NCBI GenBank assembly: GCA_020086605.1
Contig: JACBWW010000004.1
Span: 44,714,024-44,778,023 of the forward strand
Source of the DNA: Lanius collurio
Lineage: Eukaryota; Chordata; Aves; Passeriformes; Laniidae
Length of the DNA stretch: 64,000 nucleotides
Direction of reading: 5' to 3'
The position numbers and the translations under genes are program-made. Under the pieces are notes generated by a model that saw only the letters and a list, made by a program, of their open reading frames with translations, did no database searches and had not been told where the DNA came from. Below are positions 14,825 to 26,700 of the stretch, piece after piece (the stretch's first letter is position 1; every line of letters starts with the position of its first letter).

Positions 14825-14845
14825 CACATGTCACTGTGACATGTG
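14825..14845. promoter_or_regulatory. 21-base near-perfect palindrome with TGTCA/TGACA half-sites
   Basis: Arms CACATGTCAC and GTGACATGTG are perfect reverse complements around a single T. It contains inverted TGTCA half-sites (TALE homeodomain type) and CACATG/CATGTG E-box-like ends. A regulatory role is only inferred from the symmetry. Confidence 0.3.
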
Positions 14846-15836
14846 AAATGATTTGTGACCTTGATTAATTCCAACAGTTCCAATAGGTGAGGGGGAGAAA
14901 TTAAAATGAAACAAATCTGAAATTTAAGTTTTTTTATTCAGAATATAGGAAGTTTTCAAACTGGAATAATACAGGGTATGTCTGATTACTTACTGTATTT
15001 CCTCTTTGAAAGTTTTTTCTTTCTGTAATCAGATTAAGTCCCAGAAAAAGTGAGTATGTAAAACAAACCCAAAACACACAAAAAACCTACTGATATAACT
15101 GAATCTTCTTTTGCAAATAATTATATTGCTAGACTCTGCATTTAAGTAAGCATTTTTAAAAACATTTCACATTTTCTATAACTAGTAAATTAAAGTACAA
15201 TGGAAGCACTGAAAGCATGGAAAGGTATTGTGCTGCTTGTAATCCTCTTAATTAAATATTAATGCATGTAATACTCATCATGGTGCACTTGGAGTTTTTG
15301 CATTTTAAAAATTAGCGTTGAATAAAACCCTTTTTACTATATGTTGCTCTGAATTTACTGGGAATGTCTAGCTCTTAGTCTGGCTCTGTTCAGTCATACG
15401 CTTTGGAACACTTTATTTTTGGTCTAGCTGTATCTGAAAGGGGAAAAAAAATTAATTCCCTGAATGGTGAAGGACTATTTGATATCTGTATTTTTAAGAG
15501 ATTACAAAGTTTTCTGTAAGTTAAAAGATCCACATTTTTCGAAGGCATTCTATCATCCTATGTTCTGTTAAATAATTGCCTAAAGAACAAATATTATTTC
15601 ATGTGTAGTTACTTCACCTCCATAGCTGCCAAGTTTCAGTCACATGCTTGATAGAGGCTTTCTTGGCATTCAAAGGGCTTAATGCAGGATCTGAAGAAGT
15701 TTTTGGAATTTCTTTGCGTCTCTAATCCCGTTCTCACCCCAGGCCTTGTCAGCAACGTGAGAGCTCTCTCGCTGGCAGCTTCTCTTGCTCCAGCGCTGCC
15801 CTTGCCTGTGCCTCGGCTGCCGGGGGGCACCGGCCC

Positions 15837-15846
15837 NNNNNNNNNN
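15837..15846. other. Assembly gap (10 Ns)
   Basis: Ten Ns follow directly on a G+C-rich segment. The true size of the missing sequence is unknown, because short N runs are often placeholders. Confidence 0.99.
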
Positions 15847-16419
15847 TTGTGGTTTCTTCATACTAAATGTTGTTTTGGTTAACACAGTGCTGATATCCTT
15901 GTTTATTCTTTAGCCTGGTGTCTGTAGGGCATGAGATTGATTTGTAGGATTATGGTCAGTACCTCAATGGTACTGTCCAGCTGTGGAGGACATGGGTTGG
16001 GCTACAGAGGGACTGAGACAGATTTTTCAAATTACCCTAACTATGGAAAAGGCTTTGGTTTGAAGTTGTGTCCTAGCAGATAAAAAGTACAGGAACCCAG
16101 CCTGCAGAAATTCTCTACTTTAATGGCATATTTATTAGTAGAATGTAAATGCACTTTGGATTTATTTAGTTGCTGAAGGAGTTAATTAATGGTGTTATTA
16201 AAGACTGAAGGAAGAAACCAGGTTTTAATGCTCATATGAGATTTTCCTTCCTAAATAATGTGGGGTTTTTACGTTTTCCTCTTAGCACAATCTATTACCT
16301 GAAACTTGCTTGTTTGTTTGGGGGTTTTGTTTGCCCTTTTTTTTGCCTTTGTGATAGAAATAGCAAATATACCCAACCTTACAGTAGTTGGTCAGCTTGG
16401 ATTGAGTGAGACCTCGGGT

Positions 16420-16865
16420 CTCCTGTGCAGCCTCCAGCTCAGAGCACGGTCAGTGGTGAGGTCAGACCGGGTTTCTCAATTCTTCCTCCACTCTCGTGTT
16501 GAAAACCCTCAAGGATGGGGACTGCCCAACCCCTGTGGCCTGCCTGTCCTAAAGCTTTGCCATCCTCACTGTACATAATTGTATCCTCAAGGGGAGGAAG
16601 TAACCTTCTCCAAGCAGTCTGAAGGTTTCTTGTTTCATTTTATGCCTGCTTCCATGAGGTACCACAGTGAAGAGCCTTCTTGGTTAGTCTTGGCAGGGCA
16701 TCCTGAACCTGAGCAAGCCTGGTTGCCTCAGCCTCTCCTCACAACAGGTGCTCAGGACCCTTTTAGTGTCCCTCTGCTGAACTCACTTTGGTTTGTTGAT
16801 GCCTTTCCTGTGTGAGGAAGTCCAAAATTGGATTTAGTATTCTAGATTGTAGCCCTGGGACAACT
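16420..16865 (-). mobile_element. CR1 LINE fragment (antisense), diverged
   Basis: Reverse-orientation CR1 words are visible: GTTGAAAACCCTCAAGGATGG, CCTCAGCCTCTCCTCACAAC, AGGTGCTCAGGACCC, and TTAGTATTCTAGAT near the distal end. The copy is more diverged than the two sense copies, so it is likely older. Its edges are approximate. Confidence 0.8.
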
Positions 16866-19800
16866 TGATGGATACTAGCTGTAATTCCTTCATTCTGTCC
16901 TGGACACTTGTGATTTTGTAAGGGGACAGTATTTGATTATAATGCCATTCCCATGGTATAGGTGGTAGATAAAGCATTTCCATTTTATGGAGAGGTGAAA
17001 AAGGCAGAGTTTCCACATTGTCTGAGGGCACACAGAGCCAGGTCTCAGTCTGAAGTATTGTCCTCTGATAATCACTTCTTCCATATTATGCATTAAATTC
17101 AATAAATAATAAATCAGACATGCATTTATCTTAAAATCTATCTTTGGCATTAAAAAGCCAATGAAGACAAATGTTTTACAGGTTATATGCTTTATGTGGC
17201 AGCAGACAAAGTTTTCAAAATCTGTTTTATTCAGTTCTTACAGCTGTTGTATTAAATAGTTTCAATTTTCTACACTGTATGGTTTGCAACTTAGATGAAA
17301 AGTGGATACTGGAAAACTTGTGTTTGCATTCATGTTTAGAACAATGTGGATTGTGTTGTCTGTTATCATATATATGATGTCTTTGCATCAAAGTGTAATA
17401 GGTTCAAATAGCACGAGTGTGGGTTTTCAGCCTCCTTTGGTAAATTTTAATGCTGTATATGTGAACACCTATTTTATTTTAACCAGTTTTGTTATGGCTT
17501 AGCACTTGAGATCTGTGATAATTTTGTGTAAAGTTTCCCTTAAATACTTTTTCCAAAATAGTATCTTTATGTGGCAATGCTTGTTGGGCGGCTTCCTCAC
17601 TAAACTCTTTAAATTGTGGTTGATATTGGACTATGAGAGTAGGCTGCTTTTACCCACGGTATTTTAATCATATTAATGATATCACCACTGTCTTTTTAAT
17701 TAGAGAATGAATTTATTAGTTTGGTTTGTGCATCTGTGTTATCAGAGAGGTTTTTAATTTAATTTTTGATTTTGAAGGTATTTCTAAAGCTGCAAAAGTA
17801 ACAAAATAGCAACAAATTCCTCTTTTTAAAAGATTTCTTTGTCTTCAAGACTAACGTGCTTTTCCCCCCTTAATTTCAAGTTCCCTGAATGCATTTTGTT
17901 TTTGTGAGTTAATAAAATCCTGATGGTTTCACATGATATGCATCAAAAGGATTTGTGAATCAGCAGATGACTTCAGCCTGTATTACTCATGGAAATCTGT
18001 GTTGATCCTGTGATGATAGTGTATTCATCCTCTTATCTGTGCTTTTAATGACTGAAAATACTTGTAATGATTCCATGGCATTTTCCATATTAGCTTACCA
18101 TTGTTTTATTAGCTCTGGATTTAAAAGCATGTTCATTAACAAAATCTTTTTGCTGATACTACTACTGGATAGTATAAATTATTTTTGGTAGTATATTAAG
18201 AGAGGAAAAAAGAATTTTTTCAGTTCCTTGGAAACTTGCAGTTCTCGTTTAACCTCATAATTAGTGATCTGGGTAGAAGGACAACACTACATGAACAAAT
18301 AAATGACTGTTAGTTTACTGTTTGTTTCAACCTCTTCTTGTCTGCAAGCTTTTGCCAGGAGAAGTGAATGTATGATAAAATCTGATGTCAGGCCATCTTG
18401 TCCCCTTTAATCTGTCTTTATAAGCCCAGACTCTTGTGTTGGCTGCTGCAGCTCAAGATAGTTACAGAATTGTATTCAGACTAAACAACTGAACACTTAT
18501 GAATTCTCATCTGAGTAGGATGTAAGTTTTGAGAGAACAAATTTTAATCAGTGATCCTTACCAGTAGTTCCTAGGTTAAGATGCTAATTAAACTGTATGA
18601 GGGGCTGACATTTTGACCTTATGAAAGTCTCCTGGACACTGATTACAGTGGGACAAGGATTTTACTGCAATTCTGATGAGACATTACCATTTTAAACCGG
18701 TGGATCATGTTCAGTGTCTTGAAAAGATGGAGTTTTGTGTTTGTGCAGCTTGGAGTGGGTACTTTTGCTTGAGTAGTACAATTAGTTGGTATTGTTCCTA
18801 ATCCTTCCAAGTTGTATCTGTATTACACTGCATTTTTCTTCCAGCTTTCAGAACTTTGAGAGCACTGTTTTTCTTGGACTCTTTGTTGGTACTTGTTCTA
18901 ACCAATTCTTAAAGCTAATATCCAAAAAATAGTCAGAAGGCAGTGTTGAAACTATTTTGAAGGCATTGATGTATTTCAGAAATATGTTATGAAATGAAGC
19001 AAACTATTCCTGGCTGTTTGCCTGGTTAGATGCAAGCACTTTCTCCTGTTTGGAGTAACAACTCACTGGCTGAACAGTTCTTTGCTGCATGAGTTCTTCT
19101 GTCAGCTGCACCCACACTCGTAGAGGTGTGGGTGGGTGCCCACATGTAACTGTCATCACCATTTGGAGTATTCAACATAAAGGTGTTTATGCTTATCTAG
19201 TCTTGCAGGTAAGTGTAAAGGAGTCAGCCTACCTGCAAAGTAAATGCTGTAGCAATGGCTTGTAATAATTTACAGGACATCTGTCCAATGGCGACGTGAA
19301 TTTTTCTCACAACTTATAAATTTGCTGTTAATGTGATGTAGACTCCATCAATAGTTGATTCACACATTTCAAGTTTCAGCTGCCTGTGCATTTAAATTAC
19401 TCCAGAGACAATCTATACACTTGACTTGACTTCAAATGAAAGGTCATCAGCATCAGTCATGTCCAAAAATTAATAATTAGGACTTGGCTTTGACTCAAAT
19501 ACAAAATTAATTGAAGTCATGTTAATTATGAGTTCTGCAAAAGGATTCATGCAAGCAGAAGTGTCTGTGTCCATTATAGTATAGTATTAGAGTCTGGATT
19601 GCATCTGTCTTAAGACAGTGGGTGACTCTCAGTTCTTGTGTATGTAAAAGTTATATATACCTGCTGTGAAATAATGGAATTTGTATTGAGGTATCTAATT
19701 ACAAAGAAGTGGGTTTTGAACTGTGATTCTTTTATGAAGAGTCCGAGTCTTAACTATTACTAGCCTTGGAAAGTGGTGTTCTGTAACTTTGAAATTCAGA

Positions 19801-20155
19801 TTAACTTCTAACAGTCTATAGTGTAATTTAATAATGCTGGTAGTGGTAGATGGTAATGAATGTAATTTTTTGTGGATTTTTCATGTTTTTATACTTACGT
19901 CGTTTTGGTGACTCTGATTACCAGTATCTGTACAAAATCAGGGTAATACAAAACTGTTAAAATTAAAAGGTGGTTGCTGGGAAAAAAATGCCACAATTGA
20001 TCACACAGAAAATTTGTAGTGTTGCTAGAAAACTTAGCTTGACATTTCACATGTGTGGTAGTGTACTGATACAAGTTCCAAGGCATTCAGAATTTACGTG
20101 GTGAAGCATAATAAGCCTTTTCCAATTTTGTTGAAGCTATTATGTCTTTCTCTAG

Positions 20156-20330
20156 TGGAAAAACAAAAACAAAACAAAACAAAAAAACAAACAAACAAAA
20201 AACCCAACAAAAAAACCCAAAACCAAAACAAAAAAAAAACCACACAAAACCCCCCACAAACAAAAAAAAAACCCAAAAAACAAAAAACAACAAAAAACAA
20301 CAAAACCCCCCCCCCAAAACAATAAAAGGG
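20156..20330 (+). repeat. AC-rich low-complexity tract
   Basis: The top strand here consists almost only of A and C, starting as an AAAAC-type pattern and ending in a C10 run. All open frames across it, on both strands, are low-complexity artefacts (poly-Lys/Asn/Gln/Thr or Phe/Val/Cys/Gly). Confidence 0.95.
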
Positions 20331-20811
20331 GATTGGAGAGTGGAGCAGCATATTATGTCCTTTTATTAAGGCACATTTGTTATGCCTGTTGTACATGGCA
20401 GATTTCTGGACAATAGGAACACATTCAATAGTTGCCATTTGGAGGAAATACAGGTCATTAACTACTTCTTGGGTAGCTGCTGTGCCCAGAGGACAACTAT
20501 GCTGGGTTTTTTCTCAGTCTGTGGTTGGAAAGGAAGGAAAACCTACACTGCAACAAGTTTAGAGCACTCTCACTGGTGACATCATTATCAGTGTCATATA
20601 AACAAATATCACTGTTAAGCAAATGTTTAAAAAATGAAAACAGTAACAAAAAATCATCATCTAAAAAAATCTATTCAATTTCTCTTGTCCTAATAAAAAC
20701 AAGATACTGCTAATAGTTCGGAATAAATCCATTTAAATACTGGGGAAGCTTCAAAGGTATTACAGGAATTAAGTTGCATTTGTGGGGAAAGGATGGAGGG
20801 AGCAGCAGAGA

Positions 20812-21085
20812 ATGACAGAACAGAATAATTTATGTTGTAAGGAAGCTCTGTACCCCATCACATTCAGCCAGGCCAGCTTCTGAGTTGGAGCCAGCTTCTA
20901 AAGTTTGATGTGGTTGCTCAGAGCCTTATCTGGCCACATTTCGGATGTTTCCAAGGAGGGAGATTCCACAGCCTTGCTAGGCAACCTCTTCCAATGTTTG
21001 ACTGCTCTCATTGTGAAGGAAAATCTCCCTGCTATCTAATTCCTTGTTGCAAGGCATTAGCCATCTGCTGTATAGGTTGTTCTGA
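20812..21085 (-). mobile_element. CR1 LINE 3' fragment (antisense), diverged
   Basis: It opens with a decayed terminal signature (GACAGAACAGAATAATTTATG), followed by GTTGCTCAGAGCCTTATC, TTTCCAAGGAGGGAGATTCC, GGCAACCTCTTCCAATGTTT and GACTGCTCTCATTGTGAAGG, then CTTGTTGCAAGGCATTAGCC. All are reverse-complement CR1 words in the expected order. Confidence 0.85.
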
Positions 21086-23641
21086 ATAGTATCGCTTAGT
21101 CTTAATGAGTCCTGTGAGGCAAAAACACTTAAACTCTCACTTTTCAAATTCAAATAAACCACTGTGTTCTGCAAAACTAATTGTTAGTGGCAGGGGTTTC
21201 ATTTCTTTCTTCCCGGTGAAGTCCTACATATTGAAGCTGCAGATTTGCGGAAGTTTTGGGTTTGTGTGTCCTCTCCTTGTCTGTGAAATTGCCATCTGCA
21301 TTTTATGCAGTAACAGAGCCATCCTTCTGTTTCTCTGCTCCTAGTATTTGACATGCAAAACTTGTCCCAAAATGCATTGCTCAGATATTTAAAAAAGTGT
21401 TTACTTTCCAGCTGAAATTTTTATTATTAGTAAGTAATATTTAATTTATTAGTAATGTAGTTACCCTTTATTTGCAACTAAAAGGACTAATTCATCTTCT
21501 GGTGAATTTGTTTCCTGGGATAGAATAAAGCATTTGTGTACGTGCTAGTACAATATAATGGGAGACTTCCCTTCCTAAATAACCCTGGAGCACTTCTGGA
21601 ATACAATCCTTTTTATTAGTCTTAATTGAAGAGTGAGTTATTAATGATTGAGAGCCTGCAGACTGAGAGCTTGTTGGCAGTTCCTCTGTGCCTGGAGAAT
21701 ATAGCTGGCAAGGTACTTTCATTTTTTTAAGCTAAGAAGGTATCTGCACTTGTTTTGGTAGCAATCCTAACCTAAGCATCTCAGGTTAATCAGACTCCTT
21801 CAGGCCTGATTTGAAAGGAAAGACTTTCATCTTCAAACTGGACTGTGTGACAAACACAGAGTTTAAATGTTAGGGTTATAATTTATTTATTATTTCCTCA
21901 GAAAACATCTCAAGTTCCTATCCCGCTCTTTGGATGTAGACACAAAATTAAAATCACACAGAAATGCTTTTTTAGAAAACAATAGTCCTCAGTCTTTTTG
22001 TAACTAAAAAGATCCCAGTTGCTCTGTAGATGTTAGCACTTTCTCTGATTTCATGGAAAAACGGAAGATTTAGAACCTTTATTAACCCATAGCTGTAGGA
22101 CAGGTCAGTTCTCACCAGTCTAGGGAGCAAATGCCATCCCTGGTGGGTGGGGTAATTGATAGCCCATATCCTGTTCACAGTTTCCAATGGCTCTAGGGTG
22201 AGGATTTTTTGCAATAGGCAAGGCTGGAAAAAGGCCTTCTGGTGTTGCATAAGTTGTTACAGCTTTCAGCTTGTCACTGGAAATGTTCATTATATGGGTT
22301 CCTTATATCTGACTTGCTGTTGCAAGGCATGTTGGAAAAGGGCTGAAAAGTTTCTAACACACCAAATATCCTCTGCTGTTTGTGGCTTGAGTGGGACTCA
22401 GCGTGAGCAATTTGTGGGGTTTTTGTTGTTGTTAGGGTCTTGTTGTTTGGTTGGTTTTGGTTTTATTTTTTAAATTGAGACATGTCCTGAGCTATTTACA
22501 TTAGAATCTGATGGGTGTATGAGCTGTTTGATTTTTAGCTATCCATTAGTCAGCAGTGTTATCTCTTAGGAACTTCATTACTCTGAAACATCAAAATATT
22601 TCTTTATGCCTTACTCTGTGCTGGGGGCCATTCTGGTATGCTGGACAACAGAGTCAAATCTGTAAGGCTTGAAACCATATAGGCTTTACAGGAGGGAACA
22701 TCTTTAAACAAGAAAAGGCATCAAGTTTTCATTTTTGCCTCTTTGAGGTACAGTTCTTTAAATGGCCTTGTTATTTGTATTTTCTGAATACTCACAGTGT
22801 GTAAGTATCTTGCTACATTTGACATGAGTTCTGGTTTTGGATGTTGTTTACCTAAAAGTTGTAAACTAAACTCAGAAAAATTGAGAACCTTAAATAAATG
22901 AGGGCTTGGTTCACAGATAGGGAAGATACTTAATGAACCACAGTATTTCACAGAGGGTAGCAAAGCATTTGATAGTACTCTGAGGGGAGAGTTTATAGAA
23001 AGTCCTGATTTTTATTTGGTTCTGATGAAGCACTAAATTATGTTGTTTTATATAGTCCGTGCAGCTGCATGGCTAAGGTTATATCTGATGCTCTGCATGA
23101 AGGTGTGAAGAAAAATCACTTGGAGAACTACCATATTAGAGGAAAAAGAAACATGCAAGAAAGGGCCTCCACATAATTTCTCTCTGTGACCTCATTAAAT
23201 AATATCAATTGTGTAAAATGTTGTCCAGCAGCATTTCAAGTTATTGTACTGGTTCTGTTCTGTGAGATTTACTGAAACACAAATCAGAAATTTATGTTGT
23301 GCAATTTCTATGCTATATCTAAATAATCTGGTAACAGTCAGGTGTAAATACTCATAAATTCAAGCATGTCTCACTAACTAAAGATTGCAACTAGTTTACT
23401 TTTAAAACATTAACCTGTTTAATAATTAAATGGTACAGTGTGCCATTGGCAAAGTCAATAAGAACATAGGAAGAAGCTGACGAAACATTTCAGACATGAA
23501 AAATTCCTCAGAAATATGTTAATTTCTGAAATAGAGCAGCAAATCATCAATATAGAAAATTCTGCTTTTTAGAGATCATATATTATTGAGCATAGCAATA
23601 TTAATTTTCTTTTTTCTTTTTTCTTTTTTTTTTCCTTTCAG

Positions 23642-23725
23642 CCATAATCAGCAGACCACGTCATTTAGGCATCCTGTGACAGGACAGGTTTCTCCAGAAA
23701 ATATTGAATTTATTTTGCGAGAAGA
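23642..23725 (+). CDS. PLEKHA7: PLEKHA7 exon e1: C-terminal half of WW domain 2
   Basis: This 84-base exon encodes HNQQTTSFRHPVTGQ and then a tail ending ILREE. HNQQTT with the downstream HP is the third strand and end of a WW domain, here the second of PLEKHA7's two. The acceptor has a long pyrimidine tract (about 23609-23639) ending TTTCAG. The donor is GAAGA|gtaagt. Phases: the first base completes a split Asp codon from the previous exon, and two bases are left at the end, which the first base of e2 completes as Glu. In the known protein the WW pair binds PDZD11. The upstream half of WW2 must lie beyond the left edge of the window, because I could not find it in the preceding 23.6 kb. Confidence 0.95.
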
Positions 23726-26700
23726 GTAAGTAGTTTTATACCCATGTCAAGAGATCTGAAACCATAACATATTTACCTACAGTAGATTAGTACCTTAATT
23801 TATTGACAGTTCTTCTAACATTGTAGAAAAATTTAATTGAGATTTATTTTTAAAATTTTGTTTCTCATTGTATGTTTTTGATACCATGCTAGGACTTGAG
23901 AAAAAATCTTTATCAAGTCTTCAAAAAAACCTAGACAAGCCCAAAAATAAAATAACAAACCCCCCAAAATATACTTAAGCAAGAATGCTTTAGTCTGATA
24001 TAAATATCAGATAAACAGAACATAAATGTAAAATGCTTTTGGATCATACTGGAAGGTTTGTACTGAAATTGAGATACACAAAATATTACTAGTTTCCATT
24101 GTATTTCCTTGGTTTTCTCACATTTAAGTTGTTGACATTGATCAGCTGGTTTTCTTTATTCTAGAGAAATGGTGTCTAATATATTTGTTTCCAGCATATT
24201 TTATCTTGATTGTCTGATTAAAAAAAAAGAAAACCAAAAGGAGGAAAAATGTATATTTTCAAACTGGTGACTTTGGTCACCTTTGGATTGGTGTTGGATT
24301 GGGTCATGCATTCTTTCACTGTAGGCTTTAACTCCTCCTGGCACCTCGGCTGCATGCCAGGATTGGTCCTGAATCCTTCTGGGATGGAATCACTGGGTCT
24401 CCTCCCTAGACAGAAAACAGAGCCTTGGATAAAATTCTGCATCGCTTCTAGAACTGAAGGGCAAGAAGAATGGGACATCAAAGAGCTTTTCCTTTTCCAG
24501 CCCAGTTTTCCAGCCCTGTTCAAGCAGCCTCTGTCACCTCCTGCATTGCAGATTCTGGGCATCCCGCTGTGATGGCCTCATGTGGGGTTTGTGTGGCTGC
24601 CTGCACAATTCTGAGCTCTGTACATTTCAAACTGGGATGTTTAATTTGCCTTACATTTGGGTAGAACTGCTATCAAAAGCAGTTACATTAAGAAAAATGA
24701 GGCCTGGAGGAAGGCTGTTAAACACTCCCAGGAGACTGAGCCTTTTCCAGCAATGTCTTCTCCTGTGACTTGGAGATGTAGAACATGGCTGTAGAGCTCA
24801 GAGGTTCTGATACAGCTCTGAGAAGAACTTCTCAAATAGTTTAAAAGAACAAACCAACCAACCAAAACAAAAAATTGCAGCAGCAAAACCCCTAGGAAAC
24901 CACCAGCTAAACACTTGCTCTCTTGCAAGTCAAAGCAAAGCCAAGGCCAATCCTATGTTAAGGTGCCTGATGAAAACAACCATGAAATAAAATGTTGTGG
25001 GAGAGGCCTGTGATTAGGAATGAAGGCTGTGGGATGGCTGCTGAGCTGGAGGTCACCCCAGCTGTCCCATGGCATGCAGGTGCTTTGCTGCTCAGAGGGG
25101 TTTGCTCATTTACACGTATGAAAAAAGCTGCTCCACCTCATTTAATGGGGAGAACAAGTATGTTGCAATGGAGCAAACTTCACAGACAGTATGGACAGCA
25201 GCCTCTGAGCATCAGTGTTTCAACTTCCTCTCATTAACTGATTTTTAATTTATCTGTTGTAAAGGCTCAGTCAAATTTAATATGAAATTAAACGTATGGA
25301 ATGGAAAATAGGTGTTTGGATAACCTCTTGGAGGGTCTGCCTGGGTTAGTCACACTTGCCTAGGCTGTTTTTGGTTTTGTAGTGATGGTAGCTGATAAAA
25401 TATTAAAAACAGAATTTGAAAGAAGTACTTGCTGTGGTGGCACATGGATTTAGTGATCTTTAATGTATGTTAGAAACTTTTTTGGAAGAGAAGGGGAAGT
25501 GCTTATTTGGAAGGCAGTCTGATGAACATGTAAACTTCAATTACTCACACTGAGATGGTATCAAAACCAGGAAAAATCTTATGCTATAGTAGAATTAGTA
25601 GAGAGAGGTGGTTTTAATTCTAAAAGAAGAGGGAATGGCTGGAGGGATAGAGAGAGGTGTATATGTTTGTAGTCGCTGCTCTGGAAACAGTTTTTACAAG
25701 AATGTTTCTCAAAGCTTTATTATTGGCCTGAAGAACATACAGTGGTTTTAAAATTAGGTGTTTTTAATCTGTTAGTTAAAATTGCTTTAAAAAGTGTCTT
25801 TTTTAAATGTGTGGGGTGCTCTAGTTTCCTTAGTTTTTTACCAGCTCTGTGCATCAGTTGAGGTTTACACAGACTCTTCTCCATGGTCATGTGTGAGTTC
25901 CTGTCAGATGATGCTGTTGACATATGTGGTTGTCTCAGGTGGTGAAATGAGAGGAGCTGTTGGCACCTCCCACTCCTAAGGCCTAGGGATTGTAATGGAG
26001 CTGAGCCATGCTTTCAGTCCTTTGTCCTCAGGCATCAGGGAATCGTGGTGTTGATCATGCATCAGTTTGGAATCAGTGTTGTAGCTCCCTATCGTGTTGA
26101 AAGGACTTCTGCCAGGAGGACTCAGATCAGAAAGGCAGTTTCTGGATGGGCATGGTCTGTGGGAACTTTCCATTGTGGGATCCTTTGACCAAGACTTCTT
26201 TTTCCTGTAGCTGAAGAACTTTGTCTGAAGCAGTAGCACTCTTTAAGGGTTTCATAAAAGGTGATTTGTTCTTTAGTGCTCTTGTGACATGATTAATACT
26301 GACTGGTTGATGTTATTTTACGATTAGAGCCAAGGAGTTGTCACCAGATGTTGACTGGGAGCTAGTGGGGAGAAGTAAGCACAAACTTGTTTGGGCTGCA
26401 ACACACATCTATTTAAAAGGACACGTTTTACATCAGAGAAGTAATTTACAGTCATGTAGAAATGATGAATGTGGGGACTGCTCTGGCCATTCCTCATCCT
26501 GGAAGCAGTGTTCTGGCAAGCAGATTTGGAAAAAAGTTTTGGAAAATAACACCAATGAGTGATGTAATCCTAGCTTGATTATGACTCAGTTTTGAACCAC
26601 ATGCCCTTGATTCACTTGATCAAATGAGAACTGGACACTTTCAGTAGAAGGCTGAGACTGTATTTCACTTTCCAAGGCATTTAAACAATATCGCATCAAT

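Larger units (their letters stand above)
1..23641 (+). other. PLEKHA7: PLEKHA7 upstream intron (3' portion)
   Basis: This AT-rich, stop-dense DNA leads to the e1 acceptor. Because e1 starts inside WW2, an upstream coding exon must exist, and I could not find it here. The stretch is therefore taken as part of one long intron. It contains CR1 fragments at about 6.2, 11.7, 16.4 and 20.8 kb, an AC-rich low-complexity tract at 20.16 kb, a pair of similar 105-base segments (5.37 and 6.90 kb), two short inverted repeats (14825 and 19109) and a CpG-richer patch broken by the N gap. Otherwise I see nothing gene-like on either strand. Confidence 0.8.

Noticed and set aside
20087..20438. Several open frames of 75-114 codons on both strands
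   Set aside because: They are low-complexity translations of the A/C-rich tract.
1..23641. Search for the upstream exon encoding the first half of WW domain 2
   Set aside because: I could not find the expected GWEE-type WW2 start in phase with e1, so the exon is taken to lie left of the window (or, less likely, in the N gap).
24218..24572. Overlapping open frames of 107 and 114 codons on opposite strands
   Set aside because: They come from a locally G+C-rich intron patch. No family match, start context or splice logic ties them to PLEKHA7 or another gene.
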